From NCBI GenBank assembly GCA_963969495.1, contig OZ018324.1, forward strand, positions 46,472,019-46,536,018: a stretch of 64,000 nucleotides of DNA, in the 5' to 3' direction. Under the pieces are notes generated by a model. The model did not search any database. It worked only from the letters and a program-made list of their open reading frames with translations, and was not told the origin of the DNA. The position numbers and the translations under genes are program-made. Below are positions 11,815-23,522 of the stretch, piece by piece. The stretch is from Ceratothoa steindachneri. Its lineage: Eukaryota > Arthropoda > Malacostraca > Isopoda > Cymothoidae. Every line of letters begins with the position of its first letter. Within the stretch, counting starts at the first letter, position 1.

Positions 11815-12560
11815 TTTAGAGATATTGGATGAGTGTGTTTTATATCCCATGTGTATTTGACCATTCTTCTTTCTTGTGGAACAATAAGGAGAGAGAGAAG
11901 GAATCCCCTTTCCCCCTGACTTCACTAGTTCACCGTTAATCGATCTAAATTCGTCTTCACTATATACTGCGAAAATTAGAGCACTGGAAAAAACCATTAA
12001 GGAGGCATCGCGACTTCGTGCTACGGAACCTTATCGCGGCCCATGGCAATTAAGAAAGTCTGTTGGTGATGAATCTCTCTCCACGTTTAAATATTTTTGG
12101 AGTATATATTCGAGACTTCGAAGTTTACATGCAGAATGTGTCTAAGGCTGGCGTCCAGTACGTTACAGGGACGTGCTCGTTAGTCCAGAGGAAATCGACT
12201 ACATTCTCGTCCAGAGAAGAATTGAGTGATTGTCGAAGATCCAAGCAAGAGCTAGTCAGCACTTAGTGTTGTTCGTGGAAATAGTTAGGCACGCTTTAAC
12301 CCTTCTCACCACGTCTTCTGATTTTAAGGATCGGAAAAGCCATCCCTGAAGCACCCGTCGTTTGCCTCTTAAGGATAAGAAGCCTCAAATTCAGTTTTCC
12401 GAAGTTGAATTGAGCGTTCCGTGAGACTCCCACAAGTTCAAGGTCGAACTTACCTACATGGTCCTACTCGCCGCAAATCCAGGTAAAAGGGAGTGTCGTA
12501 GAATAGGCTATCGACGTTATACCATATATAACTATTCGTTGAGTGAATTATTCTAATATT
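11812..12560. other. Unassigned, possibly decayed coding sequence
   Basis: On the plus strand from about 11983 one frame can be followed with few stops: ALEKTIKEASRLRATEPYR, then SVGDESLSTFKYFW, a stop near 12152, then further readable codons to about 12420. The composition is more GC-rich than the flanks. I do not recognise a family; a retrotransposon gag-like remnant is possible but not shown. Confidence 0.25.
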
Positions 12561-12589
12561 TCGAGTGCGTGGTAATCTGATTGACCGAG

Positions 12590-13800
12590 GTTAGTCCAAA
12601 AGGGAATGGGGGGGCCTGGAGAGGCTTATTTATCTTCAATATGCTTAAGAAGTGCAACGGTGCACAAGGATAAATAATATGGCTACCATTAATAAAATAG
12701 AGTTTTATTAATTAAACTATCAACAACACACAAAAAAAAATGTTTACATAAACGGAGAATAAAAAGGGTCGTGGGAATATCTGACTAATCCGAGGATTAA
12801 GATTTGAAGAGATTTAAAAAGGTAAACAAATAAAAATTAAATGGGGGGGAATGGTTCGCTAAACTATTTAAAGCACAGGGTTGCGTTGACAAAAGGTTAA
12901 ATAATTAAAGGTAATGCTCAGCGTACGTAATTACAAGGTTGTTGTGCAGAGGAAGACGATCGAAGGAATCTTCGGTCCACTGGCGATTTCCAGCAGAAGG
13001 CTTCTTCGGGGGGTTGTCCTTAATCTAAGGGGAAGGACTGTCTTCGAAGAGTGAGAGCGAAGTGGGTCTCGGAAGTACGAGCGATCTTTGTGACAGCAAA
13101 TTGGAGATGTTGTTCTAGATGAACAATGAGGGTTATTGTTGAAACCAAGCGTTCTCTTGAAGAACGTTAAAAAGGGGGGGAATTAAACTATCCCGACGTG
13201 ATGTCTTGGGAATGAGAACCGTTTCTTGACGAACAGGCTTGAAAAACAATGGCTGTTCTAACGTTGTTATCTTTCTGAACAACAGGGGGGGGGGGAACGG
13301 CTCTTGTCAAACGGGCTCCTCTTCTCGACAAGAATGGGGTTTTCGAGGAAGAGAGTTCCTAGGGGCACAAGGGAGACCGGATCGGCGTGATGCCTCACCT
13401 AGATAATCGGGATCCGATCTGCTTCCATTGGGAAAAGCTATGATATAAAAAGTCGAAGCAATCCCCTTGGCGTAGGGGACAATTGAGTGGGACGCTTCGG
13501 GGGACTATCCTGCTGGCGCCTGAGAAAATATCTTATCTGCCCATAACCCTAACTCAATCTTGCGAGATCGACGTATGGAGGCGAAGTGGGGGAGTGAACC
13601 TCCATGATTACCATTTGCTATGGTGAGCGATAACGTGCTCTGCTTCTTCTCGCAGATGCACGCGGGTAGCATGTGTTTCTAACATGTGATAGCGGCTGAA
13701 TTTAAGCGGCCTCAGACCGTTCTATTACAGGCAGTTAACCCCTGCTTCGTTACGCTCCTCCCACCTTTACTGCCTCAAACCTTAAGGATCCCCCTTTGCT
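12590..13800. other. G-run and hairpin-rich non-coding block
   Basis: Contains repeated runs of 6-12 G (near 12608, 12842, 13012, 13174 and 13286). Short imperfect hairpins lie between them, such as GCGTTCTCTTGAAGAACGTT near 13150 and TTGTTATCTTTCTGAACAA near 13264. No open frame of note and no recognised element. It could be the LTR or untranslated region of an unknown retroelement. Confidence 0.4.
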
Positions 13801-16030
13801 TTAGAACTTACATAATTGTAAAATCATTACTTAATTAATTATCCCTCGGTTCAAACTTAATTGATAGTGTTAATCATCTTAGACTTGAACCGTCAATATT
13901 TAATAGCATTGCCATTTAACTTGCCCTATATGTATATGTAAACTTTAGTCCTATTAGAGTATATTTTTGTAGCCATGTTTTGAATATTCCTTGGCCTAGC
14001 AACTGTGTATTTAAAGCAGTCTTAGAACCATCCCCAGGTGAAGCCTTAATTCCGGTCGGCCAGAAGGCCAGCGTGCGTATAACCGCGTACAATTGCTCAT
14101 ACTACATTTTTTAAGGACCAGAGAAGGGTTCCACCTCTGCGACGAGGCCTGAAAGTTTCAGGGAAATTATATGTAAACGAATAAATATCCTCAAACAGCG
14201 CGAATGGTTGGCGCCTTTCAAAGGTCACAAATGTTGTCACGTGCAGCTTTGATATTTTCTGCCTACTTGGTCGCCAGCTTTCATCAGTGGAAAAAGCGGA
14301 TAAAAGAATATGGGCCGCTGCTTTGAGCGGAGGGTGTAGGGCTGATGGATTCAAACGACGTTAAAACTGGGGAAATAAGAAAAGAAATTCACATTTGGAA
14401 ACTTCCTTCAATTTATGTCTTAAATTAGGGAATTCTATCCCAATTTTAGACTACAGATTTTGAAAATGTTTAGTAATTAAACGATATATCTAGAGCTTAG
14501 TTATCAAAGGTTATATTGGAATAAAAAATAAAGATTGTATTCATATCGAAATCCCAATTAAATCGCGAAATCCATGAGAATCCCTTCTACCTTAATGCAT
14601 CTCAATTCTTAAACTGCAAAAATTTCCATTCTCTTATTTCATTTTTTGCTTTAGTGAAGCGAATCGAGCTACTGCTTTTGAGCAGTAACTTGCAATCCTT
14701 TGTCCTTAAGAAAAGAACTAATGGAAGCCCAATATACAAATGGAGGTATCAAACATTTGCTTTAGACGTTACTATGCCACCCTTTAATAGACTCAGTTCT
14801 CTGTCGATTGATCTCCTCAAACTATATTAAAGAAATTCCGACTGCTAATATCTAATATTGGAGTTCTGTATCCTTCCAGTTATTCTTCAGAGTAATCTAA
14901 AATGCGATTCACTGTATCACAGTCTGGTGATAATAATAATTAAATGATCTTTATGAGCTTCAAAAATAAATATTTGAAAAAAAACAACAATTTACATCTT
15001 ACTGTGTATCTGTGAAGGAGTGCTTCTTAAAATTTGGTGGGGAATCCTTCGTTATAAATGAAAGAAAAAACAAGCTTGGATTTCTGCCTCCTGGGGAAAA
15101 AATGAGTTTTAAATACTGCATTTTTTACGATAATACTACGTTTTTATGTAGATTACGGTTCAAAGATTTGATCTTAGAGAATGAGCTATAATCTTGTTTT
15201 AATCAAGTTTGTGACTCGATTGGTTTTATTATTCAATGAATCATTAAATATTTCTTGATAGGATTGTTTTGCCACTAGGACAAAAATCGTGCGGGAGAAA
15301 AGATTTGTTTGTAAAATCTTTCATTAAAATAAATATCATTCTCACTATTTAACTTTGAGTCGTTAATTTACATTGGATGCAATATATTCTTAAATAGTTT
15401 AAGGTCGGTCGATTTGCTGTAGCTCTTATATTCCTAACTTCCACTGCACCAGTAATAATTTCGTGTGGAATCGCTTGCTATATCTTGCAATATCTTCCAT
15501 TTTTTTAAGGCTTCGCATTTTATCTTGTCAATATGAATCATTATTCACGTTACCACAATAACCCCATCTTTCTTAAGACCTTACCAAGAAAATCTGTGAT
15601 ACGATGTTTACACGAATATAACCTCATTTACTATAAATATGGTATTATCTGCAGGAATTGCCACCACTGTGGTTAGATTTATCAAATCTGCTGGAAAACA
15701 AGACTAGTTATATATTTCTTACGATCAATTCTTCGTCACTTCAGTGATTTTGAGGTAAATCTATACAAAGTTGGAAGTATGCATAAAGGCTAATAACCAC
15801 ACCAATGTAGGTTACTTGACTTTGGACAAGTATTGTAAGAGTATAGCTTTCCTGCTGGTAATAGCATACGTGTTTTTTTTGAAAGTGCAACCTAGAATCG
15901 ATAACGCTGCCCCATAATCACGACAGTCCGAGTTGTGTGGAGTTACTTAACTACCCGAAGAAGATTGTTTACAAAGTGAAACAGTAAAATAAGGACGTAG
16001 TGTCTACGGTCATAAACAGTAAATTTCCTG
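13800..16030. other. No gene recognised
   Basis: AT-rich sequence. An 85-codon minus-strand frame at 14097-14354 shows no motif I can name. Confidence 0.45.
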
Positions 16031-16035
16031 CTACT

Positions 16036-16474
16036 TTGATTGTTCTGGGCGTCGTCTTCATATAGGGCCACGTTATGATTTCTCACATTTCTCAGAGTGC
16101 CTTAAGGTCAATGCAGACGTTAGTTAAGTTTTCGATGGACCAGGTAGCCACGGAAAGGCCTTCGTTTTTTTCAAGAAGGCTGTTTTCCCATGCACAAGGC
16201 AAGGAAGACACAGACTTAGTTGTTCAGCAACGTTCCGCATCACTTGTCCCCTGACATGTGGCCACCCAGGTCTCCCGATTGTAACCCGCTAGATTATTCT
16301 GTTTTGGACGTTGTTGATAAAGATATCAATAAGGTTGTGCACAACAGTTAAGGATATCTTACTATTGTGGATGTAATGTCATCCATTAACAAAGAATCCC
16401 AAACCAAGGCATGCAATCTATTCAATTTCTACCTGGAGAAGGCTGTGAAGGCAGATGTTTTCAATTTCGAATGA
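16036..16474 (+). pseudogene. Mariner transposase, C-terminal half (relic A)
   Basis: Reading with frameshifts gives VLGVV-GHVM, then DQVATERPSFF, then SPDMWPPRSPDCNPLDYS, then ACNLFNFYLEKAVKADVFNFE and a stop at about 16472. WPP-SPDCNPLDY carries the last catalytic Asp of the DD34D mariner triad, and the ending is the usual mariner C-terminus. At least one internal stop (HNS-stop near 16350) and frame changes mean it is dead. It lies just upstream of, and in the same direction as, a second mariner relic. Confidence 0.8.
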
Positions 16475-16654
16475 TTTAGCAACGATATACAGGTTGTTCG
16501 GGCTAAGTAAGACAATATTCAGTCTTTCTTTCAGGAAAAGGTTAATGTTTTAGGTAACAATCAACAGCCTTAGAGAGCATACAGAGTAAAGTTTTAGTAA
16601 ATAAAAACTTAGCTGACATATGGAGGAAAAATATCTGAATATTAAAAATGGGTT

Positions 16655-17257
16655 ACCTGCATCATCATGATTTACGCCGGGTATAAAAATGCCGAAATAC
16701 TGACTGGTTTTCCATGTTCTGTTAACACTGTAAAGGTTCAAGACGTCACAAGGACAGCAGCAACGGAGATTACTAAGCTATGGACAACAGAAAAGAACAC
16801 AGCAAGCGTTCCGACCCTGTATGCACGCCAGAATTTCTCCAGCAACTCCAAGATAAGATTACGAAAGACTCAGATAAGGGAATCCGGGCTTTGGCGTGAG
16901 AGATGGGTGTTGGAATCACCACAATGAAGCTAGACCTAAATCCTGAGCTTCGCTATCACACGTAGAGGAGGCGCAAGAGACATAGTTTGACAACCAATAT
17001 TAAAGAGAACCACTTAACTAAGACAAAGACGCTCCTGAACAAAGTAAAACATTGTTCAGATAAAAAAATTCTGCCGGACCAGTTGCACAAGACATAGCAA
17101 ATCAGGTGGCTTGACTATAATCCTTGCGAGGTTCCATGTATCATGAAGTGCAAGTTCCCCTAAACTCTAACTGTAATCTCTGTGTATCTCCATTGAAGTT
17201 GACGTCATGTCACCCTACATGTTTTATCAGGGTGTTAGGTTCATTTTTAGACAGGTA
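16655..17257 (+). pseudogene. Mariner transposase, N-terminal part (relic B, 5' piece)
   Basis: Helix-turn-helix region (IYAGYKNAEILTGFP) is followed after a frameshift by KEHSKRSDPVCTPEFLQQL, KGIRALAREMGVGITTMKLD, LRYH, then KKILPDQLHKT and, near the end, SPYMFYQGVRF. These follow the order of a mariner transposase from the DNA-binding domain to the start of the catalytic domain. The copy is interrupted at 17257/17258 by the 5' LTR of the Gmr1-like element and continues at 24784. It carries many stops and frameshifts. Confidence 0.8.
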
Positions 17258-17505
17258 TGGAACGTACATACACACATGCCACCAGACAATCGTAGGAACG
17301 AAAGAAATTTGTCGTTTGAGTTGACCTTCGTCTCCTCTCTCTCCCCTCCCCACTCTTCCCCCAACTGGCGAGAGGAAGTCGGACGAAAGAAGGCCTATCT
17401 CACAGAGAAGCCTAAATTCTACTTGCTTTATTTATAATACCATTGCGCTACGATAAGCGAAGTGTCGTGAATGGAACCTCTCTCTCGATGTCCTACAATC
17501 CGCGA

Positions 17506-17513
17506 TATAAATA
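17506..17513 (+). promoter_or_regulatory. TATA box in 5' LTR
   Basis: TATAAATA, conserved at the same place in the 3' LTR (23780-23787). It is followed after about 20-30 bp by CAGCAGTGT-like sequence that could hold the transcription start. Likely the LTR core promoter (inference). Confidence 0.5.
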
Positions 17514-18334
17514 GCATCGCCGTTTACCCCTTTACAGCAGTGTTCTAAACCAACCAACATAATTCGTAACTATCACGTTGAACGAGAGTCGCTGCCGTAA
17601 TGTATCGACTGTCAACGCGCCGTCAAGTCAACTTGGTCGCTGTCTCAAAGTGTTCCTGGAAGTAAATCCCGCCCCACAGAATTTGTGACTAGAAGAGTAC
17701 GCTCTGTTGCTCAACGTAACTTGAGAAAGAAAAGGAACATCCAAATAGTTACTGGAAGTTACTGTTTGTTAGTTTCACATCCAGTTAGGAGTGAACTAAC
17801 TGGAACTGCAGCCAGGAGCCCCGAACCCGTCGTCTTATCCCCCCCTCTCCCCGAGAACTCGTGTTAACGACACCTGAACCACCCCGTCTGGATCCAAGTA
17901 GTCGTCTCTCAAATCCATCCTAATTAATGGTGATCTGTAAACCCAGTGTCGCTCTATTCTTAAATTACCTATTTAATTAACAATTATTGATACTCCCATT
18001 GAGTCATTATAAATCTAGACGCTTAACATCAGTGTTTAATATTTAATCCTTAATTTTGCCTGTTTAACTATTGCTTATTATTATATTTGTGTAAAGTAAA
18101 GTTTATTTTCTGTACGTGTGTTTATTTGTGGCTCCTCCTTTTTGACGTACCCTTGGCAAGACTTTAATTAAGAATCCCTCCGGCTAATTTATTCAACCTG
18201 TATATTGCACTCTTAGAATTCAACAATCACACACCTTCCCCCAGTAACAAGCGGGACTTTTATAGTGAGAATCCTGGGTACGGCACAACACGCCTCTAAC
18301 CAGCTTTCGCACGTTCAGTAGGAATTAAAGCCTA

Positions 18335-18336
<2 letters not shown>

Positions 18337-18427
<91 letters not shown>
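18337..18427. repeat. (AT)n microsatellite inside 5' LTR
   Basis: About 91 bp of TA repeats. The same tract occurs at the equivalent LTR position in the 3' copy but is about 65 bp there. Confidence 0.95.
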
Positions 18428-18430
<3 letters not shown>

Positions 18431-18546
18431 CGTAGATTAAGTCATAGGGTCAAAACCATCGACTTAGACAAAAGCGGTGTGTCCAGATCAAGGACTAGAA
18501 TAATTATTGGACCAGACTATCAGCAATTCTACCACATATATAAAAG

Positions 18547-18555
18547 TGGTGTCAG
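18547..18555 (+). promoter_or_regulatory. Primer binding site, tRNA-Leu type
   Basis: TGGTGTCAG lies 10 bases after the end of the 5' LTR and matches the complement of the last nine bases (including CCA) of a metazoan tRNA-Leu as I recall it. The match fades after nine bases. Confidence 0.5.
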
Positions 18556-18859
18556 CTTTAAGGGATTAAATTTTTGAGGAAGCGAACTCATATTGCCTAA
18601 AACTTGCCAACGTCTAAGGAAGCCCAAATAAACTAACGTAAATGATAATAATTAGAGTCTATTCCCCGAAGGAATATAAATAATAACCATTAATAATCCT
18701 TTCCAGATAGCAAAAGCAAAGCTAGAAAAATATTCATTATTTTGGGGGTTAATTATTAGATTGTATCGGTTAGGAAAAATCACAGCTTCTAATTCTCTTA
18801 CCAGGTGCGTAAGTTCTTTCGTCTTTCGTGAACAACCAGTTGCGTCAGCAAGAGCAGCA

Positions 18860-20096
18860 ATGGCTTCACAATTGTTTGAAGTTTTCATAAAGCAAGGACA
18901 AGCTCTCCATCTCACAGGACAGAACCTAAAAGAATTCGTCCAAAGCGAACAGCGAGAGGAAAGAGCACGTGAAATGGAAGTAAGAAAAGTAGGATTGGAA
19001 GGAAGGAGAAGAATAGAAGTGTTAGAGATTGAAGTAAGAAAAGAAGAATTCGAAGAAAGAGAAAGGATTCGAAAACATAAAAGCTAATTAAGTAGAGACC
19101 AAGTTGAAGTCAGTTCTGTTGGATCCCGTGATCATCAACCCCAGGCCCCTGCTATGAAACTTCCCCAATATAAAGACGAAAAAGTTTTGTGCTCATACTT
19201 GACACATTTTGAAAAGATCTTCGAGGTAAACCGATGGGACCTAGAATCCGAAGGAGTCAGTAGATTGCTTCCATTGCTCAGTCCGCGCTTAAGAGAAATT
19301 TTCATCTCATTACCACATGAAGCTACAATAGACTATAGCACCTTGAAGGCCAAATTGCTATCCGCCTTCATCTTGAACCCTCAGTTCTACGCGCTAAGTT
19401 TAGATCGGCTAAAATCCAGCCCGGTCAAACTTACCGACATTTTGGATATATCCTGAGGCGAAACCTTCAGTTCTGGTTAGAATCCTCCAAAGTCAAACTG
19501 GAGTATGAGGTCCTGATTGACTTTATGTTAAAAGACCAGCTATTGTCCACCCTCCCCCAGGAGATCCGAGCATTCGTGCAAGATCGCCGAGCGTCTATCT
19601 TTGAAGAATGCCTCGAGTAAGCTGATCTCCATGCGACAAATCATCGCCTATACCCACAGGATACCCGAAAGAATAGTCCCCCGTCCCCGAAGAATAAATT
19701 TAGTCAATGGGAGTCCCCACAAAGGAAACCCCCTCAATTGATAAAGACCACAGCCCCGTTCAGGCCAAAGAATAAGCCTTTTGTAGCCCAGGAAGACAGA
19801 AAACCCCCAGTCTTCAATACCCCCTACAATAACCAGGACCAGAATAAGCAGGTTATATGCTACTCCTGCGGTTCTTCCAGCCATTATAAGTCCCAATGTG
19901 TACAGAAGTCCAGCCTACGTCCCACCCAGAGCCAACAAGTCCACCAAGTAACTGCTACCCTTCTCCCGGAACAGCCGGCCGCGCTTACGTCATCCCCCTC
20001 GCCTCCATCCCCACAGGAATTTCAAGTTAACTTCCTGTTCAACAAGAGTATCCCCGGAGGACTAAATTTCGAAACCGGCTCGAAAAAAGGGATGTA
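18860..20096 (+). pseudogene. gag: gag of the Gmr1-like element
   Basis: The start ATG at 18860 opens MASQLFEVFIKQGQALHL, followed by a strongly charged, probably coiled-coil stretch rich in E, R and K. After a TAA at about 19085 the same frame resumes with KLPQYKDEK, a motif typical of Gypsy gag capsid regions, up to a stop at 19456. After frame changes, the nucleocapsid zinc knuckle CYSCGSSSHYKSQC (C-x2-C-x4-H-x4-C, about 19859) appears in another frame, followed by a Q/P/S-rich tail to 20096. Gag would form the capsid and package the RNA. It is broken by stops and at least one frameshift. Confidence 0.75.
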
Positions 20097-20107
20097 AAGA
20101 GTCTACC

Positions 20108-21412
20108 CTAGTCAGAGACACCGGGTGCAAATGCATTGTGGTGTCGGACAAATTGCTCCCCTCTGTCGACCCCCAACATAAGAAGTACGCAATTGTACAC
20201 GACTTCTTGGGTCGAGAATATAGATTCCCGGTAATCCGCTGCCATGTACAGTGTAAATATTTCACTGGTTGGGCCGACGTAGTGGCAGCCCCCATCAAAT
20301 TTTGCTCGGTACTCATTGGCCAGAGCGCACTGCTCTCCCCGAGTGAAGTGACTCAAGCTGTCGTCACTCGAGCGCAAGCTAGCCGCGAGGCCTCTCCCCC
20401 AACGCGCCTGTTCACCCCAGAGGCCCGTTTAGAGGTTCCTACGAATAATGCACAATTCCTCAGAGCTCAGCAGAGCTGCCCTTTACTTCAACCCCTTTGG
20501 GAAAAGGCCCGAAAGAACGAAGAGGTGATCGTTCGAGGGAACCGTCCCATAAGGTACATCATTAACGACTCCCTTCTGTTTCGCGACTCGCGAAATGAGT
20601 CGGACCCACCTTTCAAAGTCATGTGTATTCCGCGAACACATGTAGACCAAATCCTGCGAGTAGCACATAAGAGTCTCATGGCCGGTCATTTCGGTCATAA
20701 CAAGACTTCTCAGCGAGTATTTAAATACTTTTTTTGTCCCGGTGCAGCCAAAGATATGGCAGAATTCTGCAAAACGTGCGATTTGTGCCAGAAAACCACT
20801 GAAAAAGGTCGAATAGCCCCAGCTCCCATGCAAAGAACCCCAGTCATTTTAGAGCCCTTATCGAGAGTCGCCATCGACCTCATCGGACCAATTCAACCCT
20901 CTTCCGCCGAAGTTCATACGCATGTACTAACATTGATAGACTGCGACACCCGAATCCCAGACGCTGTCGCTCTAAAAAGGATCGATAGTATCTCTTGCTC
21001 TGAAGCCCTTTTTATCATTTTTTCTAGAGTAGGATTGCCCAAAGAAATCTTGTCAGATAGAGGCCGCCAGTTTACCTCTGAGCTCATGGAACACGTGAAC
21101 ACCCTGCTCCAAATCAAACCTATTTTTACCACCCTCTTGTATCCGAGCGCGAACGGCATGTACGAAAAGTTCAATGTGACCTTGAAAAGCGTCCTCAAGA
21201 AGCTTTGCATGGAACACCCCCAAGAATGGCACCGATATTTGCCAGTTGCGTTATTCGCATGCCGCGAAATTCCCCATAGGACCATCGGATTTTTCGCATT
21301 TGAGCTCCTGTACAGGAGAAACGTGCGGGGGCCCCTCAGGATTTTGAAGGAGTTATGGACAAATTCCTGTTTGTGTCCAGAATTAAGGAACACCCTTTTC
21401 CTTCGTCCTTGA
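20108..21412 (+). pseudogene. pol: Protease and integrase (pol, first part)
   Basis: One frame remains open for over 420 codons. The aspartic protease motif DTG is at 20117-20125, just before the first ATG at 20138. Counting from that ATG, the integrase zinc domain has H177, H184, C214 and C217. The catalytic core has D247, D307 and E343, with exactly 35 residues between D307 and E343 (DD35E). NGMYEKFNVTLK is the usual NG-ERFN-TLK region. Nothing resembling RT lies between protease and integrase, so integrase directly follows protease. The frame ends at 21412, but integrase C-terminal sequence continues in another frame. Neighbours are gag upstream and RT downstream. All visible catalytic residues are intact even though the element as a whole is dead. 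Confidence 0.85.
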
Positions 21413-21700
21413 ACTAAGGGAAAGATTAAAAAGGTGTTCTGATATAGCAGTCAGAAATTCCGAAATTAATATGGAAAAGTATCGGACATACTTTGATCTA
21501 AAGGCTAAACACAGAAAACTGAAGCCCTGAGATGAAGTTCTACTCTTACTCCCCTCGGACTCCTATAAACTTCTCTCCCAATGGAAAGGCCCCTATCCCG
21601 TTCAGAAAACCTACGGATCGGTCGATTATGTTATACAGACACCCGCAGGTGATAAGTTATATCACATAAACATGTTAAAAAAGTATCATAGACGGGCCTG
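21400..21700 (+). pseudogene. pol: Integrase C-terminal GPY/F-like module
   Basis: Continues the integrase after a frameshift: ELRERLKRCSDIA, YFDLKAKHRKLKP then a stop in place of one residue, DEVLLLLPSDS, QWKGPYPVQKTYGSVDYVI, and ending KLYHINMLKKYH. GPYPV and the final HINMLKKYH are the standard end of Gypsy integrases, and the reading runs straight on toward RT. Confidence 0.75.
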
Positions 21701-22855
21701 TATAAACAATATAGTCGCCTTCGACGAAGAAAGGGTAATTGACGCCGTCCACCCAAACAACCCCCTAAATATTGTTAATTCGATTTGCGTAGAGTCAAGC
21801 AAAGATTGTCCCCTCCCCGTCCTCCCGTCCAAGCTGCCCCCCAATAAAGAAACCTTTCCCCGAGTTGGATGTAAACTCCGACCTCACCCCTATCCCCAAA
21901 GGAACCAAATGATGGCGCTTTTGGAAGAATTTAGTGACGTCATTTCCGAGTCACCAGGATGCTTGACTCAGTTCGGACAAGATATCACCCTCACTACGCT
22001 CGAACCTGTGTAAGCCCTATCCCGTACCGGTGCACCTAAGAGACGCTTTCAATGAGGAAGTCGACAATAGTCGACAATAGTCATGGTCTGCAAGCCAGAC
22101 CAGTCCTTTAGGATGTGCGCCGATTTTCGGAAGTTAAACACCGTCACCGTGTTCGACGCCGAGCCTCTCCCCCTAATTGACCAAAATTTACATGTCTTCG
22201 AAGGAGCCGCCTACATCACTTAGATAGACCTATGTAAGGCCTATTATCAGATCCCCCTACGGCATCAGCGAGGAAACTAACAGCCTTTCCTACAGACAAA
22301 GGTTTAATGGAATTCACTCGTCTTCCTTTCGGCCTAGTCACTGCCTGCAGTAGCTACAACCGCATAATGCGCCGTGTAATAGACGGTTTAAAAAACGTTT
22401 CTTTTTATTTTGACAACGTGTATGTGGCGACACGTTCATGGAACGACCATATCTTGTCCCTCCTCCTGCTTTTAGAACGCTTAAAGCATCATGGCTTAAA
22501 TATTAAACCCTCAAAATGCCATTTTTCTTATAAATCCATAGAATACCTTGGATTTAAAATAGGCGAAAGTCATCTGGCCCCACAGAAAGAGAAGATAAAA
22601 GTTATTGTAAATATGCCCCTACCGCGCACCAAGTAGCAATTACGGTCATTCTTCGGTGCTGCTTCATTTTACGGCCGCTTCGTACCCCAATTCGCTTCTG
22701 TAGCAGCTCCCTTAAACGATCTGCTAAAAAAGAAACCCCCAGACCCCCTCCAGTGGAACCTCGACGCCGAAGCGCACTTTGAAGAGCTCAAAGAGAAGCT
22801 AGTCTCCGCCCTAATCTTAAAATTGCCGAACCCTCTAAAAAATTTGGCGTAAGGA
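21701..22855 (+). pseudogene. pol: Reverse transcriptase of the Gmr1-like element
   Basis: Read across frames: MMALLEEFSDVISESPG and a YPVPVHLRDAFNEEVD segment, then KPDQSFRMCADFRKLNTVT, IDLCKAYYQIPL (with a stop just before), MEFTRLPFGLVTA, SFYFDNVYVAT, KPSKCHFSYKSIEYLG and FFGAASFYGRFVPQFASV. These are the ordered fingers/palm motifs of Gypsy RT. The active-site box reads F-Y-F-D-N, where Y/F-x-D-D is expected, so the second Asp is Asn. Several stops and frameshifts are present. Confidence 0.85.
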
Positions 22856-23226
22856 CAGATGCCTCCCAACTGGGTATTATGTGCGTATTACTCCAATACG
22901 ATGAGGACCAAGAACTCGCTCCTATATGCTATGCGAGTCGCCGACTGACGGCTCGCGAAAGGGCATACGCTACGGTAGAATTAGAAGCTCTAGCAATTGT
23001 TTTGGGGATTACAAAATTTAGGATGTATCTGGTTGGTCGTCCATTCCTCATAGAGACTGATCATAGACCGTTAGCCTACTTAAAAACTTGTAAAAACCGA
23101 AACGGCAGGCTAATGCGCTGGTCATTACTGCTAGCGGAGTACCTATATGAAATCAGGTATCTAAAAGGGTCTGACAATGTACTCGCAGACAGCCTTTCGA
23201 GAAACCCAATTTCAGATAGCGATTAA
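22856..23226 (+). pseudogene. pol: RNase H of the Gmr1-like element
   Basis: TDASQLG carries the first catalytic Asp, VELEALAIV the Glu, IETDHRPL the second Asp, and NVLADSLSRNP the last Asp. All four acidic residues are visible, and about 120 codons are open to the stop at 23226. It would degrade the RNA strand of the RNA-DNA hybrid. A second copy of the same domain lies on the minus strand at 57.6 kb. Confidence 0.85.
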
Positions 23227-23522
23227 TAGTCAATTATTTATTTTTTGTGTGTATCTCTTTGTATTAATAATTATTTCTTGCCTGTACTCCGTATGTGTTT
23301 TGTTTTTTTTTGTATATGAAAATTAGAGAAACTGACGTAGCAGTAGTATTTTGTAGCCATTAAATACTAAGGTAAATTCCTAACGGTTTTGATAAAATTA
23401 CCGACTCAATTGTTCGAGTCGAGGAAGATAATGACAAATTTCCCCGGTGAAGTTAATTTTCGCATTATTCCTTATTTCATGGCAGAATAATGTTCCTCGA
23501 AATAGGTAGGCGTGTGAGGGTA

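Larger units (their letters stand above)
17258..18536 (+). repeat. 5' LTR of the Gmr1-like element
   Basis: Starts TGG and ends ACA, and aligns along its length with 23523-24783. Includes a TATA box at 17506, a CT-rich stretch, and an (AT)n tract at 18337-18427. By eye the two LTRs differ at a few to several percent of positions, plus indels and AT-tract length. About 1.28 kb long. Confidence 0.9.

Noticed and set aside
11650..11997. 115-codon minus-strand protein
   Set aside because: Its core is Tyr-Ile repeated from the (AT)n microsatellite; not a gene.
14097..14354. 85-codon minus-strand open frame
   Set aside because: No motif I can identify and no related copy in the window; kept only as unassigned sequence.
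20914..21393. 159-codon minus-strand frame
   Set aside because: Antisense shadow of the integrase, whose plus-strand frame has all catalytic residues.
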